From: a virus
Virus record (IMG/VR): IMGVR_UViG_3300050821_006606
Location: 1-64,000 of that record
DNA: 64,000 bases
Reading direction: 5' to 3' (one strand)
The notes beneath the pieces were generated by a model. The model ran no database searches and had not been told where the DNA came from. It was given only the letters and a program-made list of their open reading frames with translations. Below are positions 48,543 through 56,464 of this stretch, one piece after another. A program made the position numbers and the translations under genes. How positions within the stretch are numbered: the stretch's first letter is position 1; each line of letters begins with the position of its first letter.

Positions 48543-48841
48543 GCTGCGGCGCCATCAGAGATCAACCAGTCTCGCTCCGTAAGAAGCGCCGGAGAGTGCT
48601 GGAGCATCTTCTTGAACGTCGGCATCACGATCCAGATGTGCGTGCCAGGACAGCACGGCCCGAGCCAGCATTCGGGATCTTCGCACGCTTCCGCCCGGAG
48701 AACCTGATGTTCGTCCCAATGCCTGGGTTTGGCGACGTTCCGACCTCGCGCGGCATAGAGATGGTCGAGCATGAAACCCCATGCTGTCGCCGCGGGATCA
48801 CGTTCGGCCGGGATCGGCAAATTGCGGAAAGCGTAGCTCAT
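48539..48841 (-). CDS. Hypothetical protein
   Basis: 100 residues with Cys-rich CEDPECWLGPCCPGTHIWIV in the middle. Coupled on both sides by GTGA or ATGA. Unknown; perhaps a zinc-binding domain. Confidence 0.72.
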   Translation of the reverse strand: MSYAFRNLPIPAERDPAATAWGFMLDHLYAARGRNVAKPRHWDEHQVLRAEACEDPECWLGPCCPGTHIWIVMPTFKKMLQHSPALLTERDWLISDGAAA

Positions 48842-49209
48842 TTGAAAACTCCCATTTTGAATCCACCGGCCGGCACGGGATACGTGCCGGGTTTGACCAA
48901 CCTCACGGAATTATCGGGCGGCCGATTTCCCGCTCGGCCAAACGGAATAGCCCACGTCGGCGGAAGCGGCTCGTCGTTCAGGAGCAACTCCTCCAGGGTA
49001 GGCTCAACAACCGCTGGCACCACGACAGGCGCTCTCCGCACCGGCTTTTCGCGATATCGGTTCGCCGCATCGCGAATATCGTGCACGGACAGGTCGCCCT
49101 GCACCATCGGCCCTATCCGCCGCCGGATGACCGCCATGTGCGTGTCCAACGCCCAGAGCGTGTCGAGCAAAAATAACGCGCCCGGATTGTCCAGGATAGG
49201 ATTGCTCAT
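48838..49209 (-). CDS. Hypothetical protein
   Basis: 123 residues. LFLLDTLWALDTHMAVIRRR then Pro/Arg-rich linker (REKPVRRAPVVVPAVVEPTL). Overlaps both neighbours by 4 nt. Unknown. Confidence 0.7.
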   Translation of the reverse strand: MSNPILDNPGALFLLDTLWALDTHMAVIRRRIGPMVQGDLSVHDIRDAANRYREKPVRRAPVVVPAVVEPTLEELLLNDEPLPPTWAIPFGRAGNRPPDNSVRLVKPGTYPVPAGGFKMGVFK

Positions 49210-49478
49210 TGCCAGGTTGCCTCCACCGCTTCCTGTATCTGCGGGATGGCAGCCAGGATCGCGTCATGTAGCATTTTCAACGCTTTCTCTGGTTCATCGA
49301 ATTTCATGCAGAAAGTCATGATCAGGCTACAGACCACGCCAGCCATTTGCTCCGGAGGAATTTTCTCGAAAATCCTGATCATTGGCACGGTGTACTGTCC
49401 GGCGTCATCGACCTCGGCTTGGGTCGGCATACGGTCTGGGTCGTCTAAGGGGACGTAGCCTCTGAATTCATCGGTCAT
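49206..49478 (-). CDS. Hypothetical protein
   Basis: 90 residues. PPEQMAGVVCSLIMTFCMKF is a hydrophobic helix, then LKMLHDAILAAIPQIQEAVE. Overlaps the helicase gene by 11 nt and may be a helper for it (inference from position). Confidence 0.7.
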   Translation of the reverse strand: MTDEFRGYVPLDDPDRMPTQAEVDDAGQYTVPMIRIFEKIPPEQMAGVVCSLIMTFCMKFDEPEKALKMLHDAILAAIPQIQEAVEATWQ

Positions 49479-50865
49479 TTGGTGGCTCCGGAAATTCTAT
49501 GGTCGGCGATGAATACCGCCCGGTCAGTTCATCGTGCTCCATCGTGGCGAGGCGTCCTTTCTGTCCCCACCGGCGGAACCGACACTTCCAGACATGAACC
49601 TCTGACAGTCCAGGCTCAGCGCTGTGAATTGTCACACCGACATCGGTCTTGTTCGCCCAGTGAGCGCTTCCCGAGATGTCGTATGGTCCAGGCGCGTTCC
49701 GTTTCTCGCCGGGCCGGAGAGGCAATGGTTTGCCCGGGTGAGCGATAATCCAGACATTGCACCCATAGCGCAGTCCGAACCCCTTGCAGCGCTGCAAACA
49801 CCGGCCGATGAAATCGGTCTCCGAGACATCGCCGCGATGCTGCGACATCTCGTTCCACGGATCGATCAGGAAATCCGTCGCGCCATCCCGGAGAACACAA
49901 GCCGCCGCCCGCTCCAAGAGCCAATCAAGCGTTAGTTCCTGCCTCTCAGCATCGCAGACCAACATCGTGATGTGCTCGCCAAGGAATTTCTCGGCATCGG
50001 CGATTTCGTCATCCGTCATGGCCGAAATGCCCTGCACGGGATAAAATATCTTGCCCGTGTAAGCCTCAGCGCACTGAGCGACGAATTGCTCCCATGGCTG
50101 GCTCTCGGGAGAAAACACGACCCACCGGCGATCGTGCCGCTTCGCGGTGTGGATCATCACATAGCGTAGCCACGATGTTTTGCCCGAGGACGGAAAACCG
50201 GTGACTACGATCAATCGACCTTCCGTCGGGAATTTCAACACATTGTCCGAACTCATCGTGCCAGTCGACATCACCGCTGGAGCTGGCCGGCTACGTAGGC
50301 CCGCGAGCGTACCGCCGACAATCCGCTGAAGTCCCTCGATCGGATACGGCACGGCCGCTGTGAGAGCCTCTGAGACCGCCTCCGAGCCGACGGTGCGAAG
50401 CATCTCCGCGGCGCCAGCGCACCCCTCAGGCCACGCCACGACCCAGCAGCGATGCCTGCCAAAGCGACGGGCCAATTCCTCCCGCAGCGGGATATCCTTC
50501 ACCGCGATCACTATCCGGCGAAGACGCTCGATTTTGTCGAGGTAGGGCCCGAATGCCGGGAAATGTGGCTTGCGGTTACCGCCGACCAATGCGACGGCAT
50601 TCCCGAATCCGCACTCGTCCAGCGCGAGCACGTCCATTTGCGACCCGGCGAAAATCAATTCACCCGGATCAGCATCGAGCACTCTGGCATTAAAGAAGTT
50701 TCCAGTATCGAGCCAGACCAATTCGCCATCAGCCCGCGCGCCCGCCAGGAAGCGATCAACTGCCCGAGCACCGACCCGAGTCTCGGCCATGCGCTCGTAC
50801 AGCGCATCGTCACGCTCGACCGGAGCATTTCTGTCGATTGACCAGAAGTCGATATCATCGGACAT
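49468..50865 (-). CDS. DnaB-like helicase with degenerate TOPRIM domain
   Basis: 465 residues from ATG 50865. Residues about 60-175 are a TOPRIM remnant: ELIFAGSQMDVLALDECGFG where an active enzyme has EGExD, and RRIVIAVKDIPLREELARRF where DxDxxG is expected; both acidic positions are lost. The helicase core has Walker A GFPSSGKT (223-230), Walker B DFLIDPWNE (331-339) and VWIIAHPGKP (371-380). Overall it resembles T7 gp4/Twinkle helicases without primase function and without a zinc finger. It would unwind phage DNA and need a host or other primase. Confidence 0.88.
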   Translation of the reverse strand: MSDDIDFWSIDRNAPVERDDALYERMAETRVGARAVDRFLAGARADGELVWLDTGNFFNARVLDADPGELIFAGSQMDVLALDECGFGNAVALVGGNRKPHFPAFGPYLDKIERLRRIVIAVKDIPLREELARRFGRHRCWVVAWPEGCAGAAEMLRTVGSEAVSEALTAAVPYPIEGLQRIVGGTLAGLRSRPAPAVMSTGTMSSDNVLKFPTEGRLIVVTGFPSSGKTSWLRYVMIHTAKRHDRRWVVFSPESQPWEQFVAQCAEAYTGKIFYPVQGISAMTDDEIADAEKFLGEHITMLVCDAERQELTLDWLLERAAACVLRDGATDFLIDPWNEMSQHRGDVSETDFIGRCLQRCKGFGLRYGCNVWIIAHPGKPLPLRPGEKRNAPGPYDISGSAHWANKTDVGVTIHSAEPGLSEVHVWKCRFRRWGQKGRLATMEHDELTGRYSSPTIEFPEPPNDR

Positions 50866-51250
50866 TTTTGCGCATTCTCCCAACAAGGTGCTTGCGGTAG
50901 GCCGGGCACATAGCGGCGAACACCCAGCGCATTTTTTCCGGATCACGGCATTTCGCGGCAGCGGATTCGAAGTAGCCGATCGGATCGTCCCGGCGTTTCC
51001 GCTCGTCCGCCAGGATGGTTTTCAACCCTGCCTCATGCGCGTCCCAGAGCAAATCCGGCACTCGGTCCGTGACGCGTTCCTGGGCTTCGGGAGACAGCAA
51101 ACCGAGACCAGCACGCACCGCGATCATCGTAACCGCGTACTTCGCATCGCCAAATTCGATCTCGCCAGCGGCCACCAAAAGACCCTGGACGCGCGCTTCG
51201 AGGCGCATTCGAGGAATCACCTGATCGCGGAAATCCTCTGCGAACGACAT
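50855..51250 (-). CDS. Hypothetical replication-block protein
   Basis: 131 residues from the ATG sharing a base with the previous stop. Helical: SFAEDFRDQVIPRMRLEARV, then PEKMRWVFAAMCPAYRKHLV. Sits between the winged-helix protein and helicase genes, the place where a helicase loader or accessory is often found. No ATPase motif, so not a DnaC-type loader. Confidence 0.74.
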   Translation of the reverse strand: MSFAEDFRDQVIPRMRLEARVQGLLVAAGEIEFGDAKYAVTMIAVRAGLGLLSPEAQERVTDRVPDLLWDAHEAGLKTILADERKRRDDPIGYFESAAAKCRDPEKMRWVFAAMCPAYRKHLVGRMRKNVR

Positions 51251-51987
51251 CAAAAAATTCCCGTTATCCGTGGCGCGTCACGTTCGGCCTTGGGAACCGC
51301 CGCCTTCATCAGCCACGCGGCCGGATCAAGCGGCCGGGTTGATTCCGCATCGCGCAAAATGCCGAGTACCTGCGCGCAATCGTCGTGAGAGGCTTTGAGC
51401 AATTTGCCCAGAAATGCTCGGGAGCGATGTTCTGGTTGGCCGAGAAGCGATCGGAGGATGGTCAAACCCTCTCGCCACAATTCGGTCCTGACATCAAAAA
51501 TCGATGCGGCCGCATCTGTCCGAAGGACAGAATCTTTCTCTTTCTCTTTCTCTCTCTCTTTCTCTGCTTTAACCGGAAATCCAACCCCATCTCGCGAGAA
51601 CAGGTTAACCCCCTCATGACCGTTTTTGAGAACCGGATTTCCACCTTTCCTTCCGTTAACCCTTGATTTTTCACGATTGTCATTATCGCGAACCATCCTT
51701 CGACAGTAGATAACTCCCTCGGAAGTCCGGCTGAACACACCCGCATCTTCGAGTTCACGCATCAGCTTCTTTATCTCTTTGACCGACGAACTACCCACGA
51801 ACTGCATCACATCTCGCTCTGAAAGTGGCTTCATCTTCACCGCAAGATGGCCGTACGGAGTGGCGTTGTGCATGATGCAGAGAAGTTCCATCCACAGCCC
51901 TCGGGCCGCCAGACAGCATGTCCGGAGGCCGGGATCGCTCATCCATTTGTCAAAGTGCCATTTCACCCACGGGACCGATTCAGTCAT
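51250..51987 (-). CDS. Winged-helix replication initiation-type protein
   Basis: 245 residues from ATG 51987 (ATGA). Residues 1-115 (WVKWHFDKWMSDPGLRTCCL, AARGLWMELLCIMHNAT, ELEDAGVFSRTSEGVIYCRR) match the winged-helix N-terminus of phage replisome organisers. Then RKGGNPVLKNGHEGVNLFSR, and a Lys/Glu run (EKEREKEKEKD) encoded by a GAA/AGA polypurine tract at about 51534-51568. The C-terminal helical part could recruit the helicase. It forms a set with the DnaA-like gene and the helicase. Confidence 0.82.
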   Translation of the reverse strand: MTESVPWVKWHFDKWMSDPGLRTCCLAARGLWMELLCIMHNATPYGHLAVKMKPLSERDVMQFVGSSSVKEIKKLMRELEDAGVFSRTSEGVIYCRRMVRDNDNREKSRVNGRKGGNPVLKNGHEGVNLFSRDGVGFPVKAEKEREKEKEKDSVLRTDAAASIFDVRTELWREGLTILRSLLGQPEHRSRAFLGKLLKASHDDCAQVLGILRDAESTRPLDPAAWLMKAAVPKAERDAPRITGIF

Positions 51988-52271
51988 TGGCCGAGTCCCT
52001 CCCGGATGGATTCGACCTGGGCGGCGAAATCGGGCCATTGCTTCATGAGCCATTTCACCTTGGCGACACCGGCCAGGATCGTTGTGTGATCCCGATTCCC
52101 GAACCGCCGGCCGATCTCGGGATAGCTGTGACCGGTGAGTTCCCGGGAAAAATACATCGCGACCTGTCTCGGACGCGCGACTCTCAAATGCCGGTCTTTC
52201 ACGTGCATATCGATGATGCTGATGCCCATGGCATCCGCGACATGCTGCTGAATTTCAGCGATCGTAATCAT
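51984..52271 (-). CDS. Stand-alone DnaA domain IV protein
   Basis: 95 residues. VKDRHLRVARPRQVAMYFSR, LTGHSYPEIGRRFGNRDHTT and ILAGVAKVKWL are a full DnaA DNA-binding domain with the GNRDHTT signature (58-64) that reads DnaA boxes. The AAA+ part of DnaA is absent. It may bind the phage origin, or block the host DnaA at its boxes. The gene ends by ATGA overlap with the winged-helix gene. Confidence 0.93.
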   Translation of the reverse strand: MITIAEIQQHVADAMGISIIDMHVKDRHLRVARPRQVAMYFSRELTGHSYPEIGRRFGNRDHTTILAGVAKVKWLMKQWPDFAAQVESIREGLGQ

Positions 52272-52480
52272 AGACGCATCAACCCAATGGCCGCGAAATT
52301 ATCCAATCGCCGGGAATTGGGACTTGCGGCTCGCCGAAATCGCCAATAGATATTGGCACGGCATCAGCCGCCAGACCGCCTAACCGGTCGACTTTGCTCG
52401 GATGGTCGCGACAACCACCGGGCGTTCACGAACTTGACACCCCAGGAGCCAGCGCCGTCAAGCGCTGGTTTTCCTTGGTG
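52272..52480. other. Intergenic region upstream of the DnaA-like gene, candidate origin
   Basis: 209 bases with no supported gene; a 26-codon GTG frame ending near 52280 is too weak. TTATCCAAT at 52299-52307 matches seven of nine DnaA-box bases. The stretch CAGCGC..GTCAAGCGCTGG around 52450 is an inverted repeat. Position beside DnaA-IV and other replication genes makes this a reasonable origin candidate. Confidence 0.4.
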
Positions 52481-52705
52481 TCATTCCGCCGCTTTCAGAG
52501 CTGCCGGAGCCGCTGGCATTTCAATCGCTTTGATGGCGAGACCGCGCGTCCGCAGGCTGGCGAGCAGCTTGAACGCCCTGTGTTGTCCGGTGCCGGCATC
52601 GTCCATGGCCGATTCGATCGCGCTAACGAATCCAAGAACGAGATCGCCGTCGAGTGATGGAGTAGACATTGGGATTTCCTCGCACATGGTCAGATTCAGG
52701 GTCAT
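52481..52705 (-). CDS. Small hypothetical protein
   Basis: 74 residues (SLDGDLVLGFVSAIESAMDD, FKLLASLRTRGLAIKAIEMP). The first ATG overlaps the upstream stop (ATGA). Helical with Ala-rich end. Unknown. Confidence 0.7.
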   Translation of the reverse strand: MTLNLTMCEEIPMSTPSLDGDLVLGFVSAIESAMDDAGTGQHRAFKLLASLRTRGLAIKAIEMPAAPAALKAAE

Positions 52706-53457
52706 GAGTTACCTCGGTGTTGGCGGATTGCGAAAGGCGCGAGTTGAAGTTGCCGGCGCTTGGAATTGACGCGTTCCAGGTCGAGCTTCCCGGTGACGAT
52801 GCCGCGTTCGGCGCCCCAGCGCTGCGCCTGGGCGGCGTCGACCATGATCGGCTCACCACTCGCCGCGGAGATGCCGTTGACGGCCTGACGCGCTTCGGGA
52901 GCGGTGCGCAGGACCGGCGGAACCACCTTCGGAACCGGCAGTCTGGTCTCGATGGTGGTCTTTGGTATCTCTGGCGCGGGAGTGGCCGCCTGGGGAGGAA
53001 CTGGGCGAGCGGATTTCGCAATTCCCCACTGGATCGCGTATGCACCCAGTTGTTTTTCCGGTATCTGTCCGCCGGGCAAAGCATTCAGCGCGTCGAGGAT
53101 TTCCTTGCGTGTCGGTGCCGGATTGCCGGGTGTTCCCGGTCGGTGCCATAACTCTCTGAGCAACTCCACGCGTTCGGGCGTCTTTTGCCGGGTGTTTTTC
53201 GGAAATGTCGCGGTGACCGTTGGTTTGGGAGCGACAGCCGGCTGAGGCGGCTCTTTCGCCGGCGGTGCTGGAGTGATAGCTGGCGGAGCCGGCCTCTCCG
53301 TCGGCTTCGCCAGCACCTCAGTCGTCTCTTCATAGACGTTGATCGCATCCGTCAGAGCGGCGACGATTTTCTGATATCGATTACGCCACGCGCGCATTTG
53401 CGCGATGAAAAGCTCGTCGGATTTTGACGCGGAATGGCTCACGTCACCCGTGGCCAT
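52702..53457 (-). CDS. Pro-rich protein with HTH-like centre
   Basis: 251 residues. Helical start (AWRNRYQKIVAALTDAINVY), Pro-rich linker (about 55-85), then TPERVELLRELWHRPGTPGN to QLGAYAIQWGIAKSARPVPP, a wHTH-type stretch, a second Pro/Val linker and a basic C-terminus. Likely nucleic-acid binding; similar architecture to phage regulators of unknown role. Confidence 0.74.
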   Translation of the reverse strand: MATGDVSHSASKSDELFIAQMRAWRNRYQKIVAALTDAINVYEETTEVLAKPTERPAPPAITPAPPAKEPPQPAVAPKPTVTATFPKNTRQKTPERVELLRELWHRPGTPGNPAPTRKEILDALNALPGGQIPEKQLGAYAIQWGIAKSARPVPPQAATPAPEIPKTTIETRLPVPKVVPPVLRTAPEARQAVNGISAASGEPIMVDAAQAQRWGAERGIVTGKLDLERVNSKRRQLQLAPFAIRQHRGNS

Positions 53458-54262
53458 AGAAAAGGATTCTCACGTGCGATAGCTCCGGCTTCCAGCATAT
53501 CCCGCACGTGACGCAGTGGTTCGTGTTCCCGATCTCTTGGGGACAGACCATGGAATTCGTCTTCGGATCGAACGATGTCCGCGCTGGCTTTTCCCAGACC
53601 GTAGTCACCTGATCCGGCGCGTAGGGAGCATCTACGGCGACCGAAAAACGGACATGCCACCGGTCAGAAGCATTGAGTTCCGCGATCACTTGGCCGATGA
53701 CGCTTTCTCTCAGATGCGCGGTGAATCCCCAGACATGAAGCTCCGGATGGAGGCCGAGCCATGCCGACCATTGGCGGACATATTCAAGATCCGGAAAGTC
53801 ACCCAGTACATGAAGGCGAACAGAGAAGCCTTTGGGATGTTTGAACGAAAGGTGCCAAAGTTCGCCGTCCAGACTACGCATGAGTGAATCATTGTGCCGA
53901 AATCGTACTGCGACCGGCATTTTCGATCCATAGCATTCCCGCCATACAGCACAGGACCGAGGGCACGTCGCCCTCTCTTCGAGGGATAGGGTGTACTGCC
54001 TTAGACCAGCCCACCGTCCAACCACGATCCGGTTGCCGATCTTGGCATTATTGAAACCAGGGATCAGACAATGATCACGCTCGCTGGCATCGAACACATA
54101 AGACGGATGGACAGAATGTCCCTCAATGACAGCCGGATTGTTCGCTCTAAGCGAGACCCGGGAGCGCGCTGTCGGCTCCGTCATTGGCGGATTGAGGTAT
54201 CTCGCCTGTCCGCCGACGGCGTACGCGCGGCGGTTGCTCCCCATCGCTCTTCCGGTCGCCAT
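53444..54262 (-). CDS. GP88-family protein
   Basis: 272 residues if the ATG at 54262 (GGAGG 11 nt upstream) is used; 54184 is an alternative that gives less overlap with the gene before. SLEERATCPRSCAVWRECYG, HVLGDFPDLEYVRQWSAWLG, HPELHVWGFTAHLRESVIGQ mark the phage Gene Product 88 family. The Cys (CPRSCAVWREC) and the end CVTCGICW resemble metal ligands. Function is not known; often near DUF5131-like genes. Confidence 0.85.
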   Translation of the reverse strand: MATGRAMGSNRRAYAVGGQARYLNPPMTEPTARSRVSLRANNPAVIEGHSVHPSYVFDASERDHCLIPGFNNAKIGNRIVVGRWAGLRQYTLSLEERATCPRSCAVWRECYGSKMPVAVRFRHNDSLMRSLDGELWHLSFKHPKGFSVRLHVLGDFPDLEYVRQWSAWLGLHPELHVWGFTAHLRESVIGQVIAELNASDRWHVRFSVAVDAPYAPDQVTTVWEKPARTSFDPKTNSMVCPQEIGNTNHCVTCGICWKPELSHVRILFYGHG

Positions 54263-54812
54263 GAGATATCCATCCTCCAGTGAAAGGTCCAGTATGTGAT
54301 CGATCAAAAACGTACCAGCAATATGCGGTGCTCGGATGATTCCCGGGCATTTCGACGCCGCCCGGAGGCACCCGGATGCGGTCTCGGAACTGCCACATCC
54401 TGACCAGATGGCCGCGCGACCAGAGCATTTTATGCCGCTTCACACCTTCGAGCCATGTGGTCTTTTCCAGGATCGCGATCTTGCCCGGGATAATCTTCAG
54501 CGCGTGTAAGGCGAATTGCAGGCTTTTGTCGTACGGCGGGTTGAGCACCGCGTTCGGCGCCAGCGGGTCACCATTGTACAGAAGGAAATCCATGCAACGC
54601 AGCATCGGGCCGTAACCGCGGTCTACCAGATCGGTTCCGACCGTCTGGTAGCCATGCTCTATAAGTGTCTGAGGTATATTGCCTTCGCCGCAACTTGGAT
54701 CCCAGACTGAGCCGCTGAATTGCTCGACCTCCAGCAGACACTCGACCGTCCGGCGGTCCTCCTGGTAGAAATCGTGTGCGTTGCGGACATAACCGGATGC
54801 TCTGGTTGCCAT
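54147..54812 (-). CDS. SAM-dependent N6-adenine-type DNA methyltransferase
   Basis: 221 residues. VWDPSCGEGNIPQTLIEHGY and GTDLVDRGYG form the AdoMet site; VLNPPYDKSLQFALHALKII holds the NPPY catalytic motif. EKTTWLEGVKRHKMLWSRGH and WYVFDRSHTG follow as in phage methyltransferases of this type. Its 3' end overlaps the GP88 gene by about 116 nt. A second methyltransferase besides the Dam-type gene suggests layered defence evasion (inference). Confidence 0.85.
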   Translation of the reverse strand: MATRASGYVRNAHDFYQEDRRTVECLLEVEQFSGSVWDPSCGEGNIPQTLIEHGYQTVGTDLVDRGYGPMLRCMDFLLYNGDPLAPNAVLNPPYDKSLQFALHALKIIPGKIAILEKTTWLEGVKRHKMLWSRGHLVRMWQFRDRIRVPPGGVEMPGNHPSTAYCWYVFDRSHTGPFTGGWISHGDRKSDGEQPPRVRRRRTGEIPQSANDGADSALPGLA

Positions 54813-55354
54813 CAAGCGGGCCGCCGTTTTCTGCCGAGCATCTCGTGCCTCATCCCAACCTCGTATCCCCAGACCACAGCCGCGTCTCGAGCATTGTCGT
54901 CACCGATCGACCACCCCATGGAACGTACCCACGGCTCGATGATCGCCTTTTTCACAGTGAGCCGTGGACGCACACGCTTTTCGTCCTCGGTCAGTCGCGT
55001 CCGGCCGATGACGGCGCCACGAAGCGTATCGATGCTGTGCGAGACAATCTCGATTTGTGCCCGGAACGCGCATCCGCGAGCCGCGAACGGGAGTCCGTAA
55101 TTGTATTCACAGGTCTCACGGCTCCCCTGAAGGTCCGGCGCGAGGGGCGCTTCATAGGAGATCAGGTCCGGCCGTTCGTTTTCGAGGAATTCGTCCAGCC
55201 AATCCTCAAACGTCGCGCAGCAGGCGCCAAGGCCGTCCTCCTTTGGAAGCTCCCGCATCCCCCATCGAGGAGCGTCGCCTGGTCTGCCCAAAGCCCAGCC
55301 AACCTTCGGAGAAAGGTCGAGGCCTAGAACAAGGCCGGGCGCGAGCTTGCTCAC
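54812..55354 (-). CDS. RuvC-like Holliday junction resolvase
   Basis: 180 residues, GTG start with GTGA overlap. LVLGLDLSPKVGWALGRPGD has catalytic D13; RPDLISYEAPLAP has E68; GDDNARDAAVVWGYE has D153 and D157: an RNase H-fold nuclease. Conserved pieces fit phage RuvC-like enzymes. It would resolve branches made by ERF recombination before packaging. Confidence 0.88.
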   Translation of the reverse strand: MSKLAPGLVLGLDLSPKVGWALGRPGDAPRWGMRELPKEDGLGACCATFEDWLDEFLENERPDLISYEAPLAPDLQGSRETCEYNYGLPFAARGCAFRAQIEIVSHSIDTLRGAVIGRTRLTEDEKRVRPRLTVKKAIIEPWVRSMGWSIGDDNARDAAVVWGYEVGMRHEMLGRKRRPA

Positions 55355-55995
55355 TGAATGGTGCCGGCTTCCGCCTGCACAGCTTCCCGGAGCGCTTTGG
55401 CCGCGGCTTTTTCCTCAGGGGTCATCGGCTTGCGGCCACGGCGCGGCCCTGGCGTCGCTGTGCCGGTCTCGACATTCTCGGCGGTGGGTTTGGTCTTCTT
55501 CAGCTTCCAACCTTCCGCATGCCCCTCCAGCCAGCCCACAAACTCAGGAGAGCCTGGGTTGCTCTGGTACGGATTGCTTGCCGTATTGAACCCGCGCTTG
55601 CCCGCGCTGAAACCCTGCTTCTGGGCACGCGCCATGCGGAGCCGCTCAGCCACTTCACCCGATGCCGCGGTGAAATCGAGATCAGCCTGTTTGACGCTCA
55701 TCGTCCAGGTATCGTCCGCCGGCGGCGGAATAACTTCGGCCGCAGTCGCGTACTGGGTCAGGCCATGGATATAGGCCAGCGCCTCATCCGGGTCTTTGCG
55801 AGCCAGCTTGTTGAGGCCGGCGAGGAGTTCCCGGTCAACACCCTGCGCCTCGTATCTGCTGATGGCAGCGCCCTTCCGGCCAGCGATCGACGCCATTTGG
55901 GTGTCGTAATTCATCAGTTCGGTGAGCGCTTCGGCGATCAGCGCGGCCGGGACGTTGGACTTTTGGTCCTCTGCCGTGCCGTTTCCTTTTGCCAT
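55351..55995 (-). CDS. Hypothetical protein with GapR/DUF2312-like and RMF-like segments
   Basis: 214 residues from ATG 55995 (AAGGA 8 nt before); three codons earlier is another ATG. Residues about 20-75 (NYDTQMASIAGRKGAAISRY, GVDRELLAGLNKLARKDPDE) recall a GapR/DUF2312 helical pattern. Residues about 130-170 (FNTASNPYQSNPGSPEFVGW) recall the ribosome-modulation-factor motif. End is basic (PGPRRGRKPMTPEEKAAAKA). Both similarities are weak and by eye only. Confidence 0.7.
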   Translation of the reverse strand: MAKGNGTAEDQKSNVPAALIAEALTELMNYDTQMASIAGRKGAAISRYEAQGVDRELLAGLNKLARKDPDEALAYIHGLTQYATAAEVIPPPADDTWTMSVKQADLDFTAASGEVAERLRMARAQKQGFSAGKRGFNTASNPYQSNPGSPEFVGWLEGHAEGWKLKKTKPTAENVETGTATPGPRRGRKPMTPEEKAAAKALREAVQAEAGTIQ

Positions 55996-56023
55996 GGATT
56001 CCATCCTTGTTTGGGGTTCCGAA

Positions 56024-56224
56024 TTACGCTTTTTTGGCCTCGAAAACGGATTCGGCAAGTGTCGCTCGATATTCCGGGCTGATGTCGGCATAGGTCCGCA
56101 AGGCGCGGCTGATCACGCGCTGCTGTGGCCGGTCTTCGGCCGAGGAAATTGCCCGGAGGAGGTCGCCGTCTTCGTCCGAGACCCAGACAGCGGTGCCTTT
56201 GCGTCTTGATGGTTGTGTGTCCAT
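56024..56224 (-). CDS. Small ribbon-helix-helix-like regulator
   Basis: 66 residues from ATG 56224. RKGTAVWVSDEDGDLLRAIS, then PQQRVISRALRTYADIS: a short beta strand and two helices as in RHH proteins. It is the first gene of the replication block and faces the recombination block; palindromes lie in between. Confidence 0.72.
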   Translation of the reverse strand: MDTQPSRRKGTAVWVSDEDGDLLRAISSAEDRPQQRVISRALRTYADISPEYRATLAESVFEAKKA

Positions 56225-56257
56225 GATGGCCGGATAAGGCATTTCGGATAATTTCGT

Positions 56258-56299
56258 CAAGCGGTGATTTTCACGCTTGCATTTTGCAATTCTCGCGAG
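56258..56299. promoter_or_regulatory. Palindromes in the divergent promoter region at 56.3 kb
   Basis: CAAGCG..CGCTTG (56258-56279), extended by GTGA..TTCAC, and CTCGCGAG (56292-56299) lie between the RHH-like gene and the first plus-strand gene. Location fits operators for that regulator or a bidirectional promoter. No definite -10/-35 pair chosen. Confidence 0.5.
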
Positions 56300-56332
56300 C
56301 AATTTCCCGGCGGCCGAAATAGGAGGTCTGAT

Positions 56333-56464
56333 GTGAAAGATTGGCGCCGTCGGGACGATCTCAGGGTCTGGCACCCGCGTAACGTGGTCACAGACCTGAT
56401 TGCCGTTGCCTGCCTCCTGGGCTCGGGTCCGGTGGGGTATTTGTTCATAAGGTTACTGCCATGA
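56333..56464 (+). CDS. 43-aa membrane protein (GTG start)
   Basis: AGGAGG lies 6 nt before the GTG. MKDWRRRDDLRVWHPRNVVT then DLIAVACLLGSGPVGYLFIR: basic head and one membrane span. ATGA overlap with the next gene. Unknown. Confidence 0.72.
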   Translation: MKDWRRRDDLRVWHPRNVVTDLIAVACLLGSGPVGYLFIRLLP

